64,000 bases of DNA from Skeletonema tropicum (taxonomy: Eukaryota; Bacillariophyta; Thalassiosirophyceae; Thalassiosirales; Thalassiosiraceae), in contig CM074135.1 in NCBI GenBank assembly GCA_037178625.1, forward strand, positions 1,738,001-1,802,000, written 5' to 3'. Under the pieces are notes generated by a model. That model worked only from the letters and a program-made list of their open reading frames with translations. It ran no database searches and was not told where the DNA came from. Below, in pieces: positions 50,602 to 61,453 of this stretch (the first letter of the stretch is position 1; each line of letters starts with the position of its first letter). Made by a program: the position numbers and the translations under genes.

Positions 50602-52602
50602 TTATGCATTGGTTGTACCCTCTTGATCAATGGGCAAATTCATCATTTGCTCCAGAGTCATTGTCCTCTTTTCAGCAGTATCATCAGTCCTCCTATCAAA
50701 ATAACCAGATCGCCTCTTTTCAGCAATGGTAGGATCTATCATTTCTTCAAGATTAGGGGCCATGACCTTGCCTCCCGTGACACCAGAATTCATGAAGCGC
50801 CCCGCCCTTGTGATTGGTAAGTATGTAACCACAGGTGGAGGATCTTCTCCTCCAAAATCTGTTACCCATGGATCCCTCGGCACGAGTTCGTTGGCCAATT
50901 TCTCTTGTCGGTCATCTTTGCAGGAGTAGAAGCAATTGGAATAATCGGCACACATGGCAATATTCCACTTGGTCTTCCAGAGATACAATCCAACATCGGA
51001 ATAGCCATCGTCTGCCTCCTTTACAAACAAAATTTCCTCTTCACTCATACCCACCTCATCCAAAACACGGACGTAAATGCCATTGACAATATCTTTACCC
51101 GCCCCCTCCACAAGAACACGTTCCATTTCATAAGCTTCCCTATCCGCCAAACTGTCCTCGATCAACTTCACCGCCTCCTTAATTTGCTTCTCCTCAAAAT
51201 ATCCCGCATCCCTCACTTGTGTCTTTAACAAGTCCGATTCAATAAACTTCAACTCGATATGAACCGCCATCCTACGCGCCGCAGCCTGTCGCTCCGAGTC
51301 ATCCATAGAGCCCCACGCCTTGAGAATCTTGAACATGTAAAATTCATCCACATCCAAATCTTGATCCTGCATAATTGACTCAACCGAAGCCTCCTTCATC
51401 CATTGCACCCCTCCACACAATAAGGTATCCATGGGCATCTCCCTCATAGTATCCAGTGCATACCGCTTGATACTGTCTGAGCCCATACCATCCGGACCTC
51501 CCCCCCTTCCCTCACGGTAGGACAACTCATCAAATATAGCACATGCTAACACAGGTCGTTTGTTAATAAGCTTCCGTGCAGCCCTGTATGTCACCTCTGC
51601 CAACGCCGCCACCCGATACATGTAGGCAAATTGATCCAACTGGGCCAAATTCCTCGCCACAGTTTCATTCGGGCCCTCAATATCAAAATCCTTGGGTAGC
51701 TCCCCACTGAAGCAAAAGTACACTGCCGCCTTGAGGATAATACTAGTACAACAATCCACCACCAAAGCCCTCCCGGCACCAGTAACCTCCACACCATCAC
51801 AAGTCGACCACGACAACCATGACTCACTCTTTCGTCCCACCTTGGGGGGTTTAAAGAACATCTCCTCCAATACTGGACTGTAACACGCCAAGATAAACTT
51901 GGATGCCATCACAGGTTGTTGATCACTCCCCACAAGTGCCACATCGAGCATGTGTGATTTTGACATGCCATTTAATAACATGGCTGCATGGCTGTATCGT
52001 TCTACAGCGACGGTGGGTCGCTCTGCCTCGACTCGTGCGGCGAGGTAGGCTGTAACATTGGTAGGTTGATACCCGCCACCACCTGTACTACCCCCACCAC
52101 TAATCACACTACCACCATAATTATTCCCATTTGTAAACGATCCCCCCCACTGATTCTGCAACTCCAACGATGCCTCCGACTTTAGAGAGTCCCTCTTGAA
52201 CGAATTACGCTTACGCCTCGTTAAATCCCTCTTGAGTGGAATTTCCTCATCGACACTTGATCCACCACCATCACTTCCCGTATTTTGTTTATTCCGATGC
52301 TGTTTGCGTTTCTTCTTGTGCTCCTTGTAGGCCTTGGAGTAGAAAAATCCCTTTTTGGGGAGGGGGCAAAAGATGGAGGTCTTTTCGAGTTGTTCCAGGG
52401 TGATTTCCGAGGCGCTGGATCGTCGACGTTGCTGCTGTTGTTGCTGGGGTTCTTGTTGGCCGTTGTTGTTGAAGGAGACGGTTTTGGTGGGAGTGAATGT
52501 CCCACTTCCTCGGAGTGATCGGGCACGTTGGAATGTTTTGGGGTTGCCGGGTGTATCCCCCCGTGGTGGTGTGGTGGTTACGACTGCTGAGGATCTCATC
52601 AT
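50602..52602 (-). CDS. BTB/POZ-like protein with BACK-type helical region (666 aa)
   Basis: The N-terminal ~200 residues are basic, Gln/Ser/Gly-rich and disordered (KEHKKKRKQHRNKQN). The BTB-like core begins near residue 205: HMLDVALVGSDQQPVMASKF, ILACYSPVLEEMFFKPPKVG, later TSIILKAAVYFCFSGELPKD. A helical region follows with YMYRVAALAEVTYRAARKLI and IMQDQDLDVDEFYMFKILKA, the latter typical of BACK domains. The C-terminus has a beta-rich segment (DIVNGIYVRVLDEVGMSEEE, YLWKTKWNIAMCADYSNCFY) that I do not recognise and that may bind a ligand. BTB-BACK proteins usually act as substrate adaptors for cullin-3 ubiquitin ligases. Confidence 0.65.
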   Translation of the reverse strand: MMRSSAVVTTTPPRGDTPGNPKTFQRARSLRGSGTFTPTKTVSFNNNGQQEPQQQQQQRRRSSASEITLEQLEKTSIFCPLPKKGFFYSKAYKEHKKKRKQHRNKQNTGSDGGGSSVDEEIPLKRDLTRRKRNSFKRDSLKSEASLELQNQWGGSFTNGNNYGGSVISGGGSTGGGGYQPTNVTAYLAARVEAERPTVAVERYSHAAMLLNGMSKSHMLDVALVGSDQQPVMASKFILACYSPVLEEMFFKPPKVGRKSESWLSWSTCDGVEVTGAGRALVVDCCTSIILKAAVYFCFSGELPKDFDIEGPNETVARNLAQLDQFAYMYRVAALAEVTYRAARKLINKRPVLACAIFDELSYREGRGGGPDGMGSDSIKRYALDTMREMPMDTLLCGGVQWMKEASVESIMQDQDLDVDEFYMFKILKAWGSMDDSERQAAARRMAVHIELKFIESDLLKTQVRDAGYFEEKQIKEAVKLIEDSLADREAYEMERVLVEGAGKDIVNGIYVRVLDEVGMSEEEILFVKEADDGYSDVGLYLWKTKWNIAMCADYSNCFYSCKDDRQEKLANELVPRDPWVTDFGGEDPPPVVTYLPITRAGRFMNSGVTGGKVMAPNLEEMIDPTIAEKRRSGYFDRRTDDTAEKRTMTLEQMMNLPIDQEGTTNA

Positions 52603-53251
52603 GCTATTTTAAAATTTTAAAATGCTGCTGGTGGATGACAATGACATTAGCGCGGAGTGCAGTTCAGCTGATAGGAGTGTATTACATGGACAATGCCAAC
52701 GCCTTGGGACGGGACTATGATGTATGGAATTGTACTCCGAGGTGGCGTGGTGGTTCTTCAATGCTACAACGGAGCTGGGTCTTGCTCGCGCCTGCGAACT
52801 TTGAGACGAGCGAGTGAACGGAATGCGGAGCTGTGCGTTGTTGTGTGTGGCACTGGGAAGAAAACGCAAGTCGCAGATGCCAATGCCTTCTGCCTTCTGC
52901 TGTGCCTTGTGACCCATGTCCGCCCGCCTCGCAATCCCATTTGCTGGTCCCGTTTAGGTTCTTCGTGTTCTCCGCTGGAGTCATTCCTTCTTACCTGGGC
53001 TTATTTACCTTGGTACCTGTCGCTGCCTGGGCCACGGCCCGACCAGCCTTACATTTTGGATATTTTAGCGATGTTGGCGATAGCATTTTTTCCATCAAGC
53101 CAAGGTATCTCTCTAGCTAACAACCATGACGAGTCTCTCTTCCACCTGCCTTACATGATGAATATCTCCAATTAAAATGCAACTAATTCAACAATCTACC
53201 ATCTCATAGTCACAATTACATTTATACATATACTAAGCCTGCCAATTGGCA
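52603..53251. other. Intergenic region upstream of the BTB gene
   Basis: 649 bp. A plus-strand frame of 160 codons (52693-53175) exists but has Cys/Trp/Pro-rich, non-coding-like composition and no motif; I do not annotate it. The sequence otherwise shows nothing I recognise. Confidence 0.3.
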
Positions 53252-54811
53252 TCAACCATCAACATTCATATCCTCACCACTGTTGGTATCGGTGGTAACC
53301 ACTTCGTGGCACTCATATTGATGGATACGCCATGCCATAGCAAGCCGCATTTTCCCACAACCAGGATGATTGCAAATTTTGATCATAGTATCATTTTCTG
53401 TCACTTTTATGGCTGCATCATCATCGCTGCCGTCACTGTTAACTACCGCAACATCATCCGCAACAACTTCATCCGTGAGTACTAGTTCTTGGTGGAGAGC
53501 CTCTTCGTCATTGATGCTAGTCGCCAAAGGACCAAGCACGACATTACTATCAACCAATGCGACATCAGTAACCTCTTCGCAGCGCCGAGAATTCTGGACT
53601 CCACTGTTCGTTTTCTTCTTCCGTTTTGACTTGGTCTCCTTCTTCACATGATCTTTTGCACAATGTAAAAATGGTGAAGTTTGAAATAGATACTCACTCA
53701 ACACTTTCTTCTGGAGTTCATTGCCACGGGTAGCTCCAAACTGGCGCAATAACTTATTCCAGATCGCATGACAGGTCTCTATGTTTTGTTCATCTATACC
53801 ACCAAGAGTGCCCCACATTTGCAGCTGCTTCAAAAGATGGAGACCAAACAGAAGATGCGCCTTCATCGATCTGATGCGGTCACTTGCTTTCTTCGTCCGT
53901 TCTCGTGTCTGCCGAGCTGTCACCTCAGTGTCGTAAGTCGTCGGAACCTTTGCAACTGTGAATTGACGATAGGTTGGAAACGAAGAAAGTTTTGCTAGCG
54001 ATACTTTACTGTCGTTGTTGCTGTATTTAAATATCCAAAGCATCAGCATTCCGGCAACTCTCATGTCATCCTCATTAGGCGGATTATCATTGCTTTTGTA
54101 GGATGATGATAATTGTGTTCTTATCACTTCCATTGCGTCTTTTGTGAAATGACCTCCCTCGTCAAATATTATTGGAGGCGGCGGAGGTAGTTGCCAAGAA
54201 TCTTCCATCACTGCATCGTTTTGTTTTGTTTGTACTCGTCTGCGTTTTGATGGTGGTTGAGTCGAATTATTTTTGTTGTTGATGTCTGCATCAGCACACA
54301 CTTCGGGCTCGTCTACGTCGAATAATGCAAGGAAATCTCGACGAACAATTTCTTTCCGTTCCTCTCTATGATCTTCATTGCCAATATGCCAAGGCTGTTC
54401 ACACTTTCGGTTGCCATTACGCTCATGATTTGTTTTGTTTCTTACTACATCCGGCACCACAATAGCGTTGCCAACACATCTCATGCATCCAACACAAATC
54501 ACTCTCTTATGAGCCTCATTGCTGGGATCGAGACCAAACATCAAACATGTGACTTTGCCTTGGCGGTCAGTAAAATATGACTTAGGAGGTGTCAGTCGTT
54601 CAGATGACTGGCAACCCCTCTTCGACCTGCGTCGATGTGCACCTGTGCCTTTCGTTGAGGACGTCGTTTGCTCATTTGTGGTAGTTGCCGGGGTTACAAT
54701 TTGCGTCCTAGACCGAAGCTTAGGTGTTGATGAAACGTTCCCTGAGTCTCGTATGCTTTCGCCGCCGTTGTTGCGGCTAGGCGAAGGGCCGGTAGTGCGG
54801 CATGACGACAT
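53252..54811 (-). CDS. Cys/His-rich hypothetical protein (519 aa)
   Basis: I use ATG 54811 (MSSCRTTGPSPSRNNGG), since the upstream 45 codons look untranslated. After a basic Ser/Thr-rich N-terminus there is a Cys/His cluster at about residues 85-150 (VICVGCMRCVGNAIVV, later KCEQPWHIGNEDHREERKE), suggesting one or two zinc sites. A second possible zinc motif is near the end: ICNHPGCGKMRLAMAWRIHQ then YEC. The middle is helical (RIRSMKAHLLFGLHLLKQLQ). A KKETKSKRKKK cluster suggests nuclear location. No family is recognised. Confidence 0.55.
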   Translation of the reverse strand: MSSCRTTGPSPSRNNGGESIRDSGNVSSTPKLRSRTQIVTPATTTNEQTTSSTKGTGAHRRRSKRGCQSSERLTPPKSYFTDRQGKVTCLMFGLDPSNEAHKRVICVGCMRCVGNAIVVPDVVRNKTNHERNGNRKCEQPWHIGNEDHREERKEIVRRDFLALFDVDEPEVCADADINNKNNSTQPPSKRRRVQTKQNDAVMEDSWQLPPPPPIIFDEGGHFTKDAMEVIRTQLSSSYKSNDNPPNEDDMRVAGMLMLWIFKYSNNDSKVSLAKLSSFPTYRQFTVAKVPTTYDTEVTARQTRERTKKASDRIRSMKAHLLFGLHLLKQLQMWGTLGGIDEQNIETCHAIWNKLLRQFGATRGNELQKKVLSEYLFQTSPFLHCAKDHVKKETKSKRKKKTNSGVQNSRRCEEVTDVALVDSNVVLGPLATSINDEEALHQELVLTDEVVADDVAVVNSDGSDDDAAIKVTENDTMIKICNHPGCGKMRLAMAWRIHQYECHEVVTTDTNSGEDMNVDG

Positions 54812-54990
54812 GGTTACTATGTGCAATGACAGATAAATGCTGAAGGAAAATGAAATTAGAAATGGCGGGAACAAAAAAAAACCTTTTTTGCCACAAAGCA
54901 GACCTGATTCCACACACAAAGACCTTAAAGTTGTGAATCTATACAAATCTATAGTCCATTTAACTACATTAATTATTCGTCACACAAAGT

Positions 54991-55069
54991 CCTGAGAGGA
55001 AAACCCCCAGCATATTCTAACTCGCAAAAGCATGGGGATCACGAAAATGTTCGGGGTTTTCCTCTCAGG
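54991..55069. repeat. Perfect 17-bp inverted repeat forming a 79-bp hairpin
   Basis: CCTGAGAGGAAAACCCC at 54991-55007 and its exact reverse complement GGGGTTTTCCTCTCAGG at 55053-55069, loop 45 nt. It lies in the 578-bp divergent spacer between the Cys-rich gene and the SLX1-like gene. It could be a small foldback element or a regulatory hairpin. Nothing else is recognised in that spacer. Confidence 0.8.
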
Positions 55070-55389
55070 GGTGTATTTTGAAAAATATACGCAATGTATT
55101 TCTACGGATTCCTACGTGGACAGTTTGAGTACCGAAAATGTCATCCACACGTGAGTTGGCCGGGCCGTGGGGCAGGATTTATTTGGCAATTTTTTACATA
55201 CCCTCTTGGCGCTGGGATTGGCGGTACCTACTCGGGGTAACCATTCCATTGACATCGTATGATGGCGTTAAAAAGAGCGGCATAGTTTTGACCGTTACTA
55301 TGCCTGCAACCTGCATGCAACATCAACATCATGATTTTGTTGTTTTGTTGACGTTGCCGGAGATCATCCACAGTAAGACTAGAGTAGCA

Positions 55390-55769
55390 ATGGACTCCTC
55401 CTCAGACGATAATGACATCATTGTGATTGACAGTAGCGACGACGATGGCGGGAGTACAGTCAGCGTCAATGACAACAATTTCGCCGCTGCTCATAATCCA
55501 AGCGAGCAACAATTTGAAAACGATGACAGCATCGCCGATGAAATGGATTTGACGTTGCAATCATTTTTAGCGGAGCGATCACCTGCAAGAGCACTGCAGC
55601 ATCATGATAATGACGATGATGACGATATTATAGATGTGGATGCGGATAAGGCAACCTATCTATCGATAGCGTCGTCTTCATCATCGTCTTCTTCATCTGG
55701 ACTTCCGGGTCCATCACCTTTCAAAAACTCATTCACTGATCAATCTCATAGACCTCCTTCTGTTATTCA

Positions 55770-55800
<31 letters not shown>

Positions 55801-57300
55801 GCTACTTTGAGTGTTGAGGCTAATAGAGGTTATAACAATGATGATCAAGAAGCAACCAGTGATGATGATGATGTTGACAAGGATAATACTATGTCCGTTT
55901 CCTCAAACGTTAGCAATAACACACGTCACAACAAAAAGCCAGCAGCAGTGACGAAATCCAAAGCAAAGACAAAGAAGAAACCAGCTCCAAAGCGCAATAA
56001 CACAAAAAATAGAAAGAGAGCGGCAAAATCAAAGTCGTCTTCTAGCGCATCAATCAACAGCAGCAACAGCATCCATACAACCACATCATCCAAGACTACA
56101 TCAACATCCAATAATAACCATGATGATGACAACGACGAAGAAGATCCAACCGCCACCAAACACTTTCACTGCTACCTCCTCCGCTCCCTCAACCCAGACC
56201 ATCCTCTCAAAACCTACATCGGTTTCACCACCAACCCCTCCCGACGCATACGTCAACACAACGGCATACTCAAAGCCGGCGGCGCGAACAAAACCAAACG
56301 TGCCGGACGACCATGGACATTTGTCGCCATCATTCACGGATTTCAAGATAAAATCACCGCATTGCAATTTGAATGGGCATGGCAAAATGTGGACAAGTCC
56401 AAGGCCTTCCGTGAGGCGGTGGGGGATGATGCCTTGGCACGAAAGATGAAACGACGGATGGGACCAAAGGCACGATTGGATGAATTACGGTGGTTATTGA
56501 AGGATGTCCAACCGTTTTGTTTGTATTCGTTGACAGTGTATTTTCCGGAACGGGAATATTGTGAGATTTTTCGTGGGATTGTGTCACGTGGAAAGAATGG
56601 GAATCCGTACAAAAAGGATGATGACGATGAGAGTAGTGGGTGTCGTTCGGAAATGTTGGATTCATTGTTGGACATTCAAGTTTCGACTGTGGAGGATATG
56701 CCATTTGCCAAAGAGATTGTTGCGTTGAAAGAGAAGAAGAAGGAGTTGCGACAACGGAAGAAGGAGGAACGACAAGCTGCCAAAAAGAGACAGAAGGATG
56801 CAACAGCTGCTGCAGAATATAGTTCGGATATCTCGTCTTGGTTGGAGACTTTAGATGATAATGATGCTGATAATATAGACCATGATGTAGGGAGTTGGTC
56901 TAGTTTATTGGATGAATCAGATGACAACGACAAGGAGGTAATCACGAATCAAAAGGATAGTCGTGACCTGAGCGCAATTGAAGAAGATGATAATTCATCT
57001 GTTATTAGCGTAGATTGGAACATGTCTCCAAAGCCAAAGAGCAAAGGATTGAATGTGGATGATATCAGTAGCACACTGCAAAGTCTATCGATGGACGCCA
57101 AAATGAAGGCAGACAATGGTAACGACAACGAAAATGACGAATGTGACTTCTCTACAATTTCGTCTGCTGATAGTGATTCATCTAATTGTTTCATGAAGCA
57201 AGGAGGAAACAATGCTATCTACAAAGAAAACTACGAAGCTAACAAGCTCACAACAACACCAGGCAAGAGTTGCGATTTCTTTGACCTCTGCTCTCCATGA
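55390..57300 (+). CDS. SLX1-like GIY-YIG structure-specific endonuclease subunit
   Basis: I prefer ATG 55390 ([18 protein letters not shown]), about 636 aa; an in-frame ATG at 55138 adds 84 residues of unlike composition. The N-terminal 250 residues are acidic/Ser/Thr disorder, then a Lys-rich nuclear segment. The GIY-YIG domain (about 257-345) reads [60 protein letters not shown] and [11 protein letters not shown], closely matching SLX1, including the catalytic Tyr pair, Arg and Glu. The C-terminal RING/PHD zinc domain of SLX1, which binds SLX4, is not visible; the tail is Glu/Lys/Asp-rich. SLX1-SLX4 resolves branched DNA in repair and recombination. The stop is 42 bp from the convergent RIO1 gene. 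Confidence 0.8.
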
Positions 57301-57342
57301 CGATCAGTCTTGAATTTTGAAGTAGAATTGATAAGTTCTATA

Positions 57343-59223
57343 TTACTTCTTCTTGTTTCCCTTGGTTTTGTTAATCGCCCGTTTTTTGTCCTTCTTCTTG
57401 ATCTTTGTCTTGCGCTTTTCCGTGTTTGCTTCCTTCACTGCCTTCTTGTTTGCTCTACGCTTCGCTCGTTGAGCTTCCTTGGCTGCCACTAATTCTTCAG
57501 GTGTCATGGCTCTCTTGACAAATACAGAATCATCATCGCTATCTTCTTCCATGCCACTCCCCTTTCCCGAGTCGCTGTCAGCAGCTGGGTTTGCCTCATC
57601 ACCATCGCTTTCGGCACTAATTTCATTATTTGTGAACAAGACGTGAGTTGATTTTGAATCAACTCCACTAACTTGTGTTACCTTGTTCACGACATCTTCA
57701 TTCCCTGTCAATGCAGCCACTGCGTGAGCATATGTCTCTTCCACATCACCTTCCTGGATTTTGCTAACTTCGTAATCTGCTACTTGATTCAAACTACGCG
57801 GTAGGAACTGAGACATGAACACTGCCTCATCCACGGATTCCTGTTGATTGAGTGCCCTCCGTTCATGAAGAGTAGCGTTCTCCAGCAAAGTGGCACTAGA
57901 GCCAACATGATCCATGATAGAATCCAACGCTGCACTTTCTGCCTCAGGAGTATCATCAATCACAGTCGAAGTCACAAATTCAAACAATTGACGTGTCGTC
58001 ATGACATTCAAATTGCCATTCTTACGGAAGAAGTCATTTACATTCGATGCATCCTTCCTCAAAAAGTCCAAGGCAGATGGATGATCTGATTCCACACTTT
58101 GAGAAACATCAATCACATATACTTCATTGTTGTGCCAAAGAAGATTATATTCTGACAAATCTCCGTGTACCAACTTGCATTTTTGGAACATGTGCCTCAT
58201 AATAAAGATTGTCTGCACATATGCCTCCCTCAACCGCTTCTCACTCAACCCTGCATCACGAATTCGTGGAGATGGCCAGCCATTGGTCCCTAAAAATTCC
58301 ATAATCAACACATGACTCTTCAAAAGAATCGGCATGGGACATCGAATTCCAGCTGCATGAATACGACGATAATTCCTCATTTCCTTCTCGGCCCACACCT
58401 TGACCATCTTTCGTGGATTGGATTTGCAATATCCCTTGCGCCAACGGTGTTCACCGGATACATACTTGTCTCGATCTTTAAAGACGAGGATACTTGTTTT
58501 GTAGATTTTGATGGCGTACTCGGTTACATCTGGAGAGAGTAGTGGAGCAAACGTTACATTTTGACTAGTTGTAGTGTTGGTCGTGACACTCATGTCCCCA
58601 GACACCAACGAAGTGGCAGATTTCACCTTCCCAGCCTTGGCATAGTAAACATTAGCCTCTTTACCAGTACTCAAACAACCATCAATCAACTCCAAAAATC
58701 CATTACTCAACATTCGAAACAAAATCAATCTCGTCCTCGGATCCAAACATTGCTCACTTGTGGCTCGATCATCTCGTCCGGTGTGACTCTTCTTCTTGCT
58801 GCTCTCCATATGATGCATTTTGGATACAGCGTTGGATACCTTGTGGGAGGAGTTGAGATTGATGCGAGAGTTGCCTGCGTCGGCTAGATGAGATTGGGTG
58901 CTGCTGCCGCCGATGATACCTTTTGTCGCGAGGAGATCTTCATCATCCATTAAGTCGAATAGATCGTCGTCTTCTTCATCTTCTTCAGCGTAGTACTCGT
59001 TATCATTATTTGCGCTAGGTGTTGGATGATCTTTGTTTATGTCGATTCTAATCGATGACTGCTGTTGTGGTTGTGGCTGTGGCTTCGGCTGCTGCTCTTG
59101 TGAAACTAGCATCATTTTGGCCCTCATTGCCTTGACAAAATCGTCGTCCGATTGGTCAATGAGACTGTTGTGCAGAGGGCCACTACTGCAGTCTTCTTCG
59201 GCATCATCAAATTGGCCAGACAT
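57343..59223 (-). CDS. RIOK1: RIO1 atypical protein kinase
   Basis: 626 aa. The ATP-binding loop is GCLSTGKEANVYYAKAGK, and YAIKIYKTSILVFKDRDKYV contains the catalytic Lys and the RIO1 flexible loop. SGEHRWRKGYCKSNPRKMVK is a RIO1 signature. The catalytic loop is LVHGDLSEYNLLWHNN and the metal-binding loop is VYVIDVSQSVESDHPSALDF, both diagnostic for RIO1. The N-terminus is acidic/Gln-rich; the C-terminus is a Lys-rich tail (KRKTKIKKKDKKRAINKTKG). RIO1 drives late cytoplasmic 40S subunit maturation as an ATPase/kinase. A 51-residue Thr/Ser insert in the N-lobe (SLVSGDMSVTTNTTTSQNV) is unusual. Confidence 0.93.
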   Translation of the reverse strand: MSGQFDDAEEDCSSGPLHNSLIDQSDDDFVKAMRAKMMLVSQEQQPKPQPQPQQQSSIRIDINKDHPTPSANNDNEYYAEEDEEDDDLFDLMDDEDLLATKGIIGGSSTQSHLADAGNSRINLNSSHKVSNAVSKMHHMESSKKKSHTGRDDRATSEQCLDPRTRLILFRMLSNGFLELIDGCLSTGKEANVYYAKAGKVKSATSLVSGDMSVTTNTTTSQNVTFAPLLSPDVTEYAIKIYKTSILVFKDRDKYVSGEHRWRKGYCKSNPRKMVKVWAEKEMRNYRRIHAAGIRCPMPILLKSHVLIMEFLGTNGWPSPRIRDAGLSEKRLREAYVQTIFIMRHMFQKCKLVHGDLSEYNLLWHNNEVYVIDVSQSVESDHPSALDFLRKDASNVNDFFRKNGNLNVMTTRQLFEFVTSTVIDDTPEAESAALDSIMDHVGSSATLLENATLHERRALNQQESVDEAVFMSQFLPRSLNQVADYEVSKIQEGDVEETYAHAVAALTGNEDVVNKVTQVSGVDSKSTHVLFTNNEISAESDGDEANPAADSDSGKGSGMEEDSDDDSVFVKRAMTPEELVAAKEAQRAKRRANKKAVKEANTEKRKTKIKKKDKKRAINKTKGNKKK

Positions 59224-59356
59224 CTTGGCAGTGCTGGGTTGCCTACCTATGCAAAGAGGATAGCGAATAGGGATGAAGTTGCGCTCGTGTGCTTTGGCTT
59301 TTCGGTTGATTGACTATTGCAGGATAGAGGAAGGAGATGAAGTAAGCTTTGTTGTT

Positions 59357-60420
59357 GATTTGTTCTGTGAATGAATTGGTGGCGGTGCGTGAAGCCCGAT
59401 ACGACATGGACGACACATACAAAGCATCGGCATCTACAAAAGAGTTTCCTTCCCTTTCCTCTTTCCTTTCTCACTTTCATATCCTCAATGCAATGAGCTA
59501 CTAATGAGCAGAAGCTAAGTATTGTTGATCCAATCATCAAATCAGTCTAATGCATTGTAGTTGACCATCGAGAGCTATTTTCCCGCCACCATGACCGCTG
59601 CGCCTCCAATAATGAGCTCTACTCTTCTTCGTCAAGTAGTAGTAGTTGCAGATTTGTGCATGGGAATGGTTTAAGGCCGTCTATAGAAACTTTAAAGATG
59701 ATCATTGACAGTACTGATGGCAATGCTGAAAGTGAAGTGATATCATGTACATGCCGTGAGGCAGTGAGGAATAGTGAACATCATTTATGTTCACAACGCA
59801 TCGAAGTTAGCAGCGAAGGACAACCTACTGAACCAATACTGACTCCTGGGCGAAACCTCATCAAGTACACGTTAGTGTCTGATAACGGTGTTGCCATTGC
59901 ATCCGCTGAAGCTCACCTTTATCTGTGGTCAGCATTAGACTCTGTCATAGTATCAACAAACATTCACAAGACGAGAGTGCTAACAACGATGCTAATGAAA
60001 GAGAAGGAGGAGATGATGGTGATGACCACCTGTTGGACAATTTGGTTCCATCTTCCACAAAAGCAGAGGGAATGATGAATGAACTTTGAGCATTGGAGGC
60101 CCTGCACTTGTCCCTTGGGCAAGCCATGGAACGATGAGAAAATAACTCTCTCATACGCAGTTGCGGTGACGAAGAACGACTCTACACAACTGCAGAGGAT
60201 AATTATTTGTGCCATTTTGATCAAGTCCGAGATACAAACTATCTCCTTCTACAAGAAAGCTGCAGAAATGATGCATTCAAAGCTGTCGAAATCTTCTCCG
60301 CAGGTCACTTCACTGATGGATAGAAGTAGCAAGTTTGAGATGATTGCCATGGATCGAGAACACATACATGACCGTGTTTTTAAAGCTTTTATGACCATTC
60401 GATATCCTCTTATTTGATAA
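59357..60420 (+). pseudogene. Decayed partial copy of the downstream lipin gene
   Basis: 59357-59952 matches 62460-63476 closely, covering promoter, start codon (59591) and the first coding part. About 380 bp (62767-63148 of the intact copy) are missing. The deletion is not a multiple of three and throws the original ATG out of frame. The copied reading frame resumes as GNGLRPSIETLKMIIDSTDG and runs to SALDSVIVS, stopping exactly before the catalytic DIDGT of the intact copy. Downstream, protein-like stretches in changing frames (HSQDESANNDANEREGGDD; GDEERLYTTAEDNYLCHFDQ) suggest further lipin-derived or other gene fragments up to about 60420. I regard it as a pseudogene. Confidence 0.75.
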
Positions 60421-61440
60421 AATATCTGTGTGCTTTTGGCTTTGATTGCTTGCCGTGTACAATAAGTATCATGATGATTGGTACTTATCATATCGCCCCT
60501 AGAGGGCTAATCAGACGTACTTTAAAATTTCTGTTATATTACTTATCACTGACTGAGTTGTGGATGGGAAGTGAAGGAGCTCTTGTGTTGACAAGTATAG
60601 ACGGCAGTAGCAGTGTATTGTTTCGGCCAAAAAAATTGAATGTCAAGCTTGTCAAAGTCGTGTTTCATCTGAGCAATAAAGAGGAAAATGAAGATAGGGA
60701 AGGAACGGCATAACACATCAATGGCTATTGCCAATCCCTTGTTGCATGAGTCATTGACATTGATGGCCGTCATGGAAATCTTGTGACACCGCTGATTTGT
60801 TGTTTGTTGCAGAATTTGTGGCAGACGCAGCGGCCTCATATCAACGGTGGTGGCTGCAGCGTTATGGTTGTCTGTCAAAGTTCTTGATGTTCGAAATAAT
60901 CCTGACATGATACTCATCTCGTAAGTACTTATTGTAGCACTTCTGCTTGATGCGAAAATGTGTGTGTTTCAACTTCAACTTCAATATCACTCGGTACTCG
61001 AAATGTCCACCAAAATCGCTCACAAAAAATCAATCATGCCGACCATCGCAACGTTAATTCAATCATGCCAACCAAAAGCACCGAGAGCCATTCATTCAAT
61101 CATGCCGACAGACAGCATCGTGAGGAGCTCTCACAGCCATTCATTTAATCATGGATGGCAAATTGCTGTTGCAAGCCTCATGCCGCTGCTTGCTGTGCTC
61201 ATAATTTTTCATCGAGCAAACTGTCAACATCATTCGCTACCAAACCACCATGTCGGCCAATTCTCCGCCCTCCGCTGGCCGGCCGCTTGCTATACTACCG
61301 CTGCCTCCCAACAGCATTCACCCGCAAGCATCGCCGCCGCCTTGAAGCAGGCTCCGCCCCTAACGACTGCAGCCGACGATCGATGATTACAGGTGAGTTT
61401 CAACTGATTCATGATCCCCTGTCCGGTTTTAATGGCTGAT
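60421..61440. other. Gene-free stretch with scattered CAATCATGCC motifs
   Basis: No convincing gene. Four related motifs, CAATCATGCC at 61031, 61060 and 61098 and a variant TAATCATGG at 61146, lie 29, 38 and 48 bp apart. GATCGATGATTACAGGTGAG near 61378 looks like a splice-site string but has no supported exon. Confidence 0.4.
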
Positions 61441-61453
61441 CGAGCAACAGTTC

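Noticed and set aside
52693..53175. 160-codon plus-strand frame upstream of the BTB gene
   Set aside because: Composition is Cys/Trp/Leu-rich without domains, and it overlaps the expected promoter; no support.
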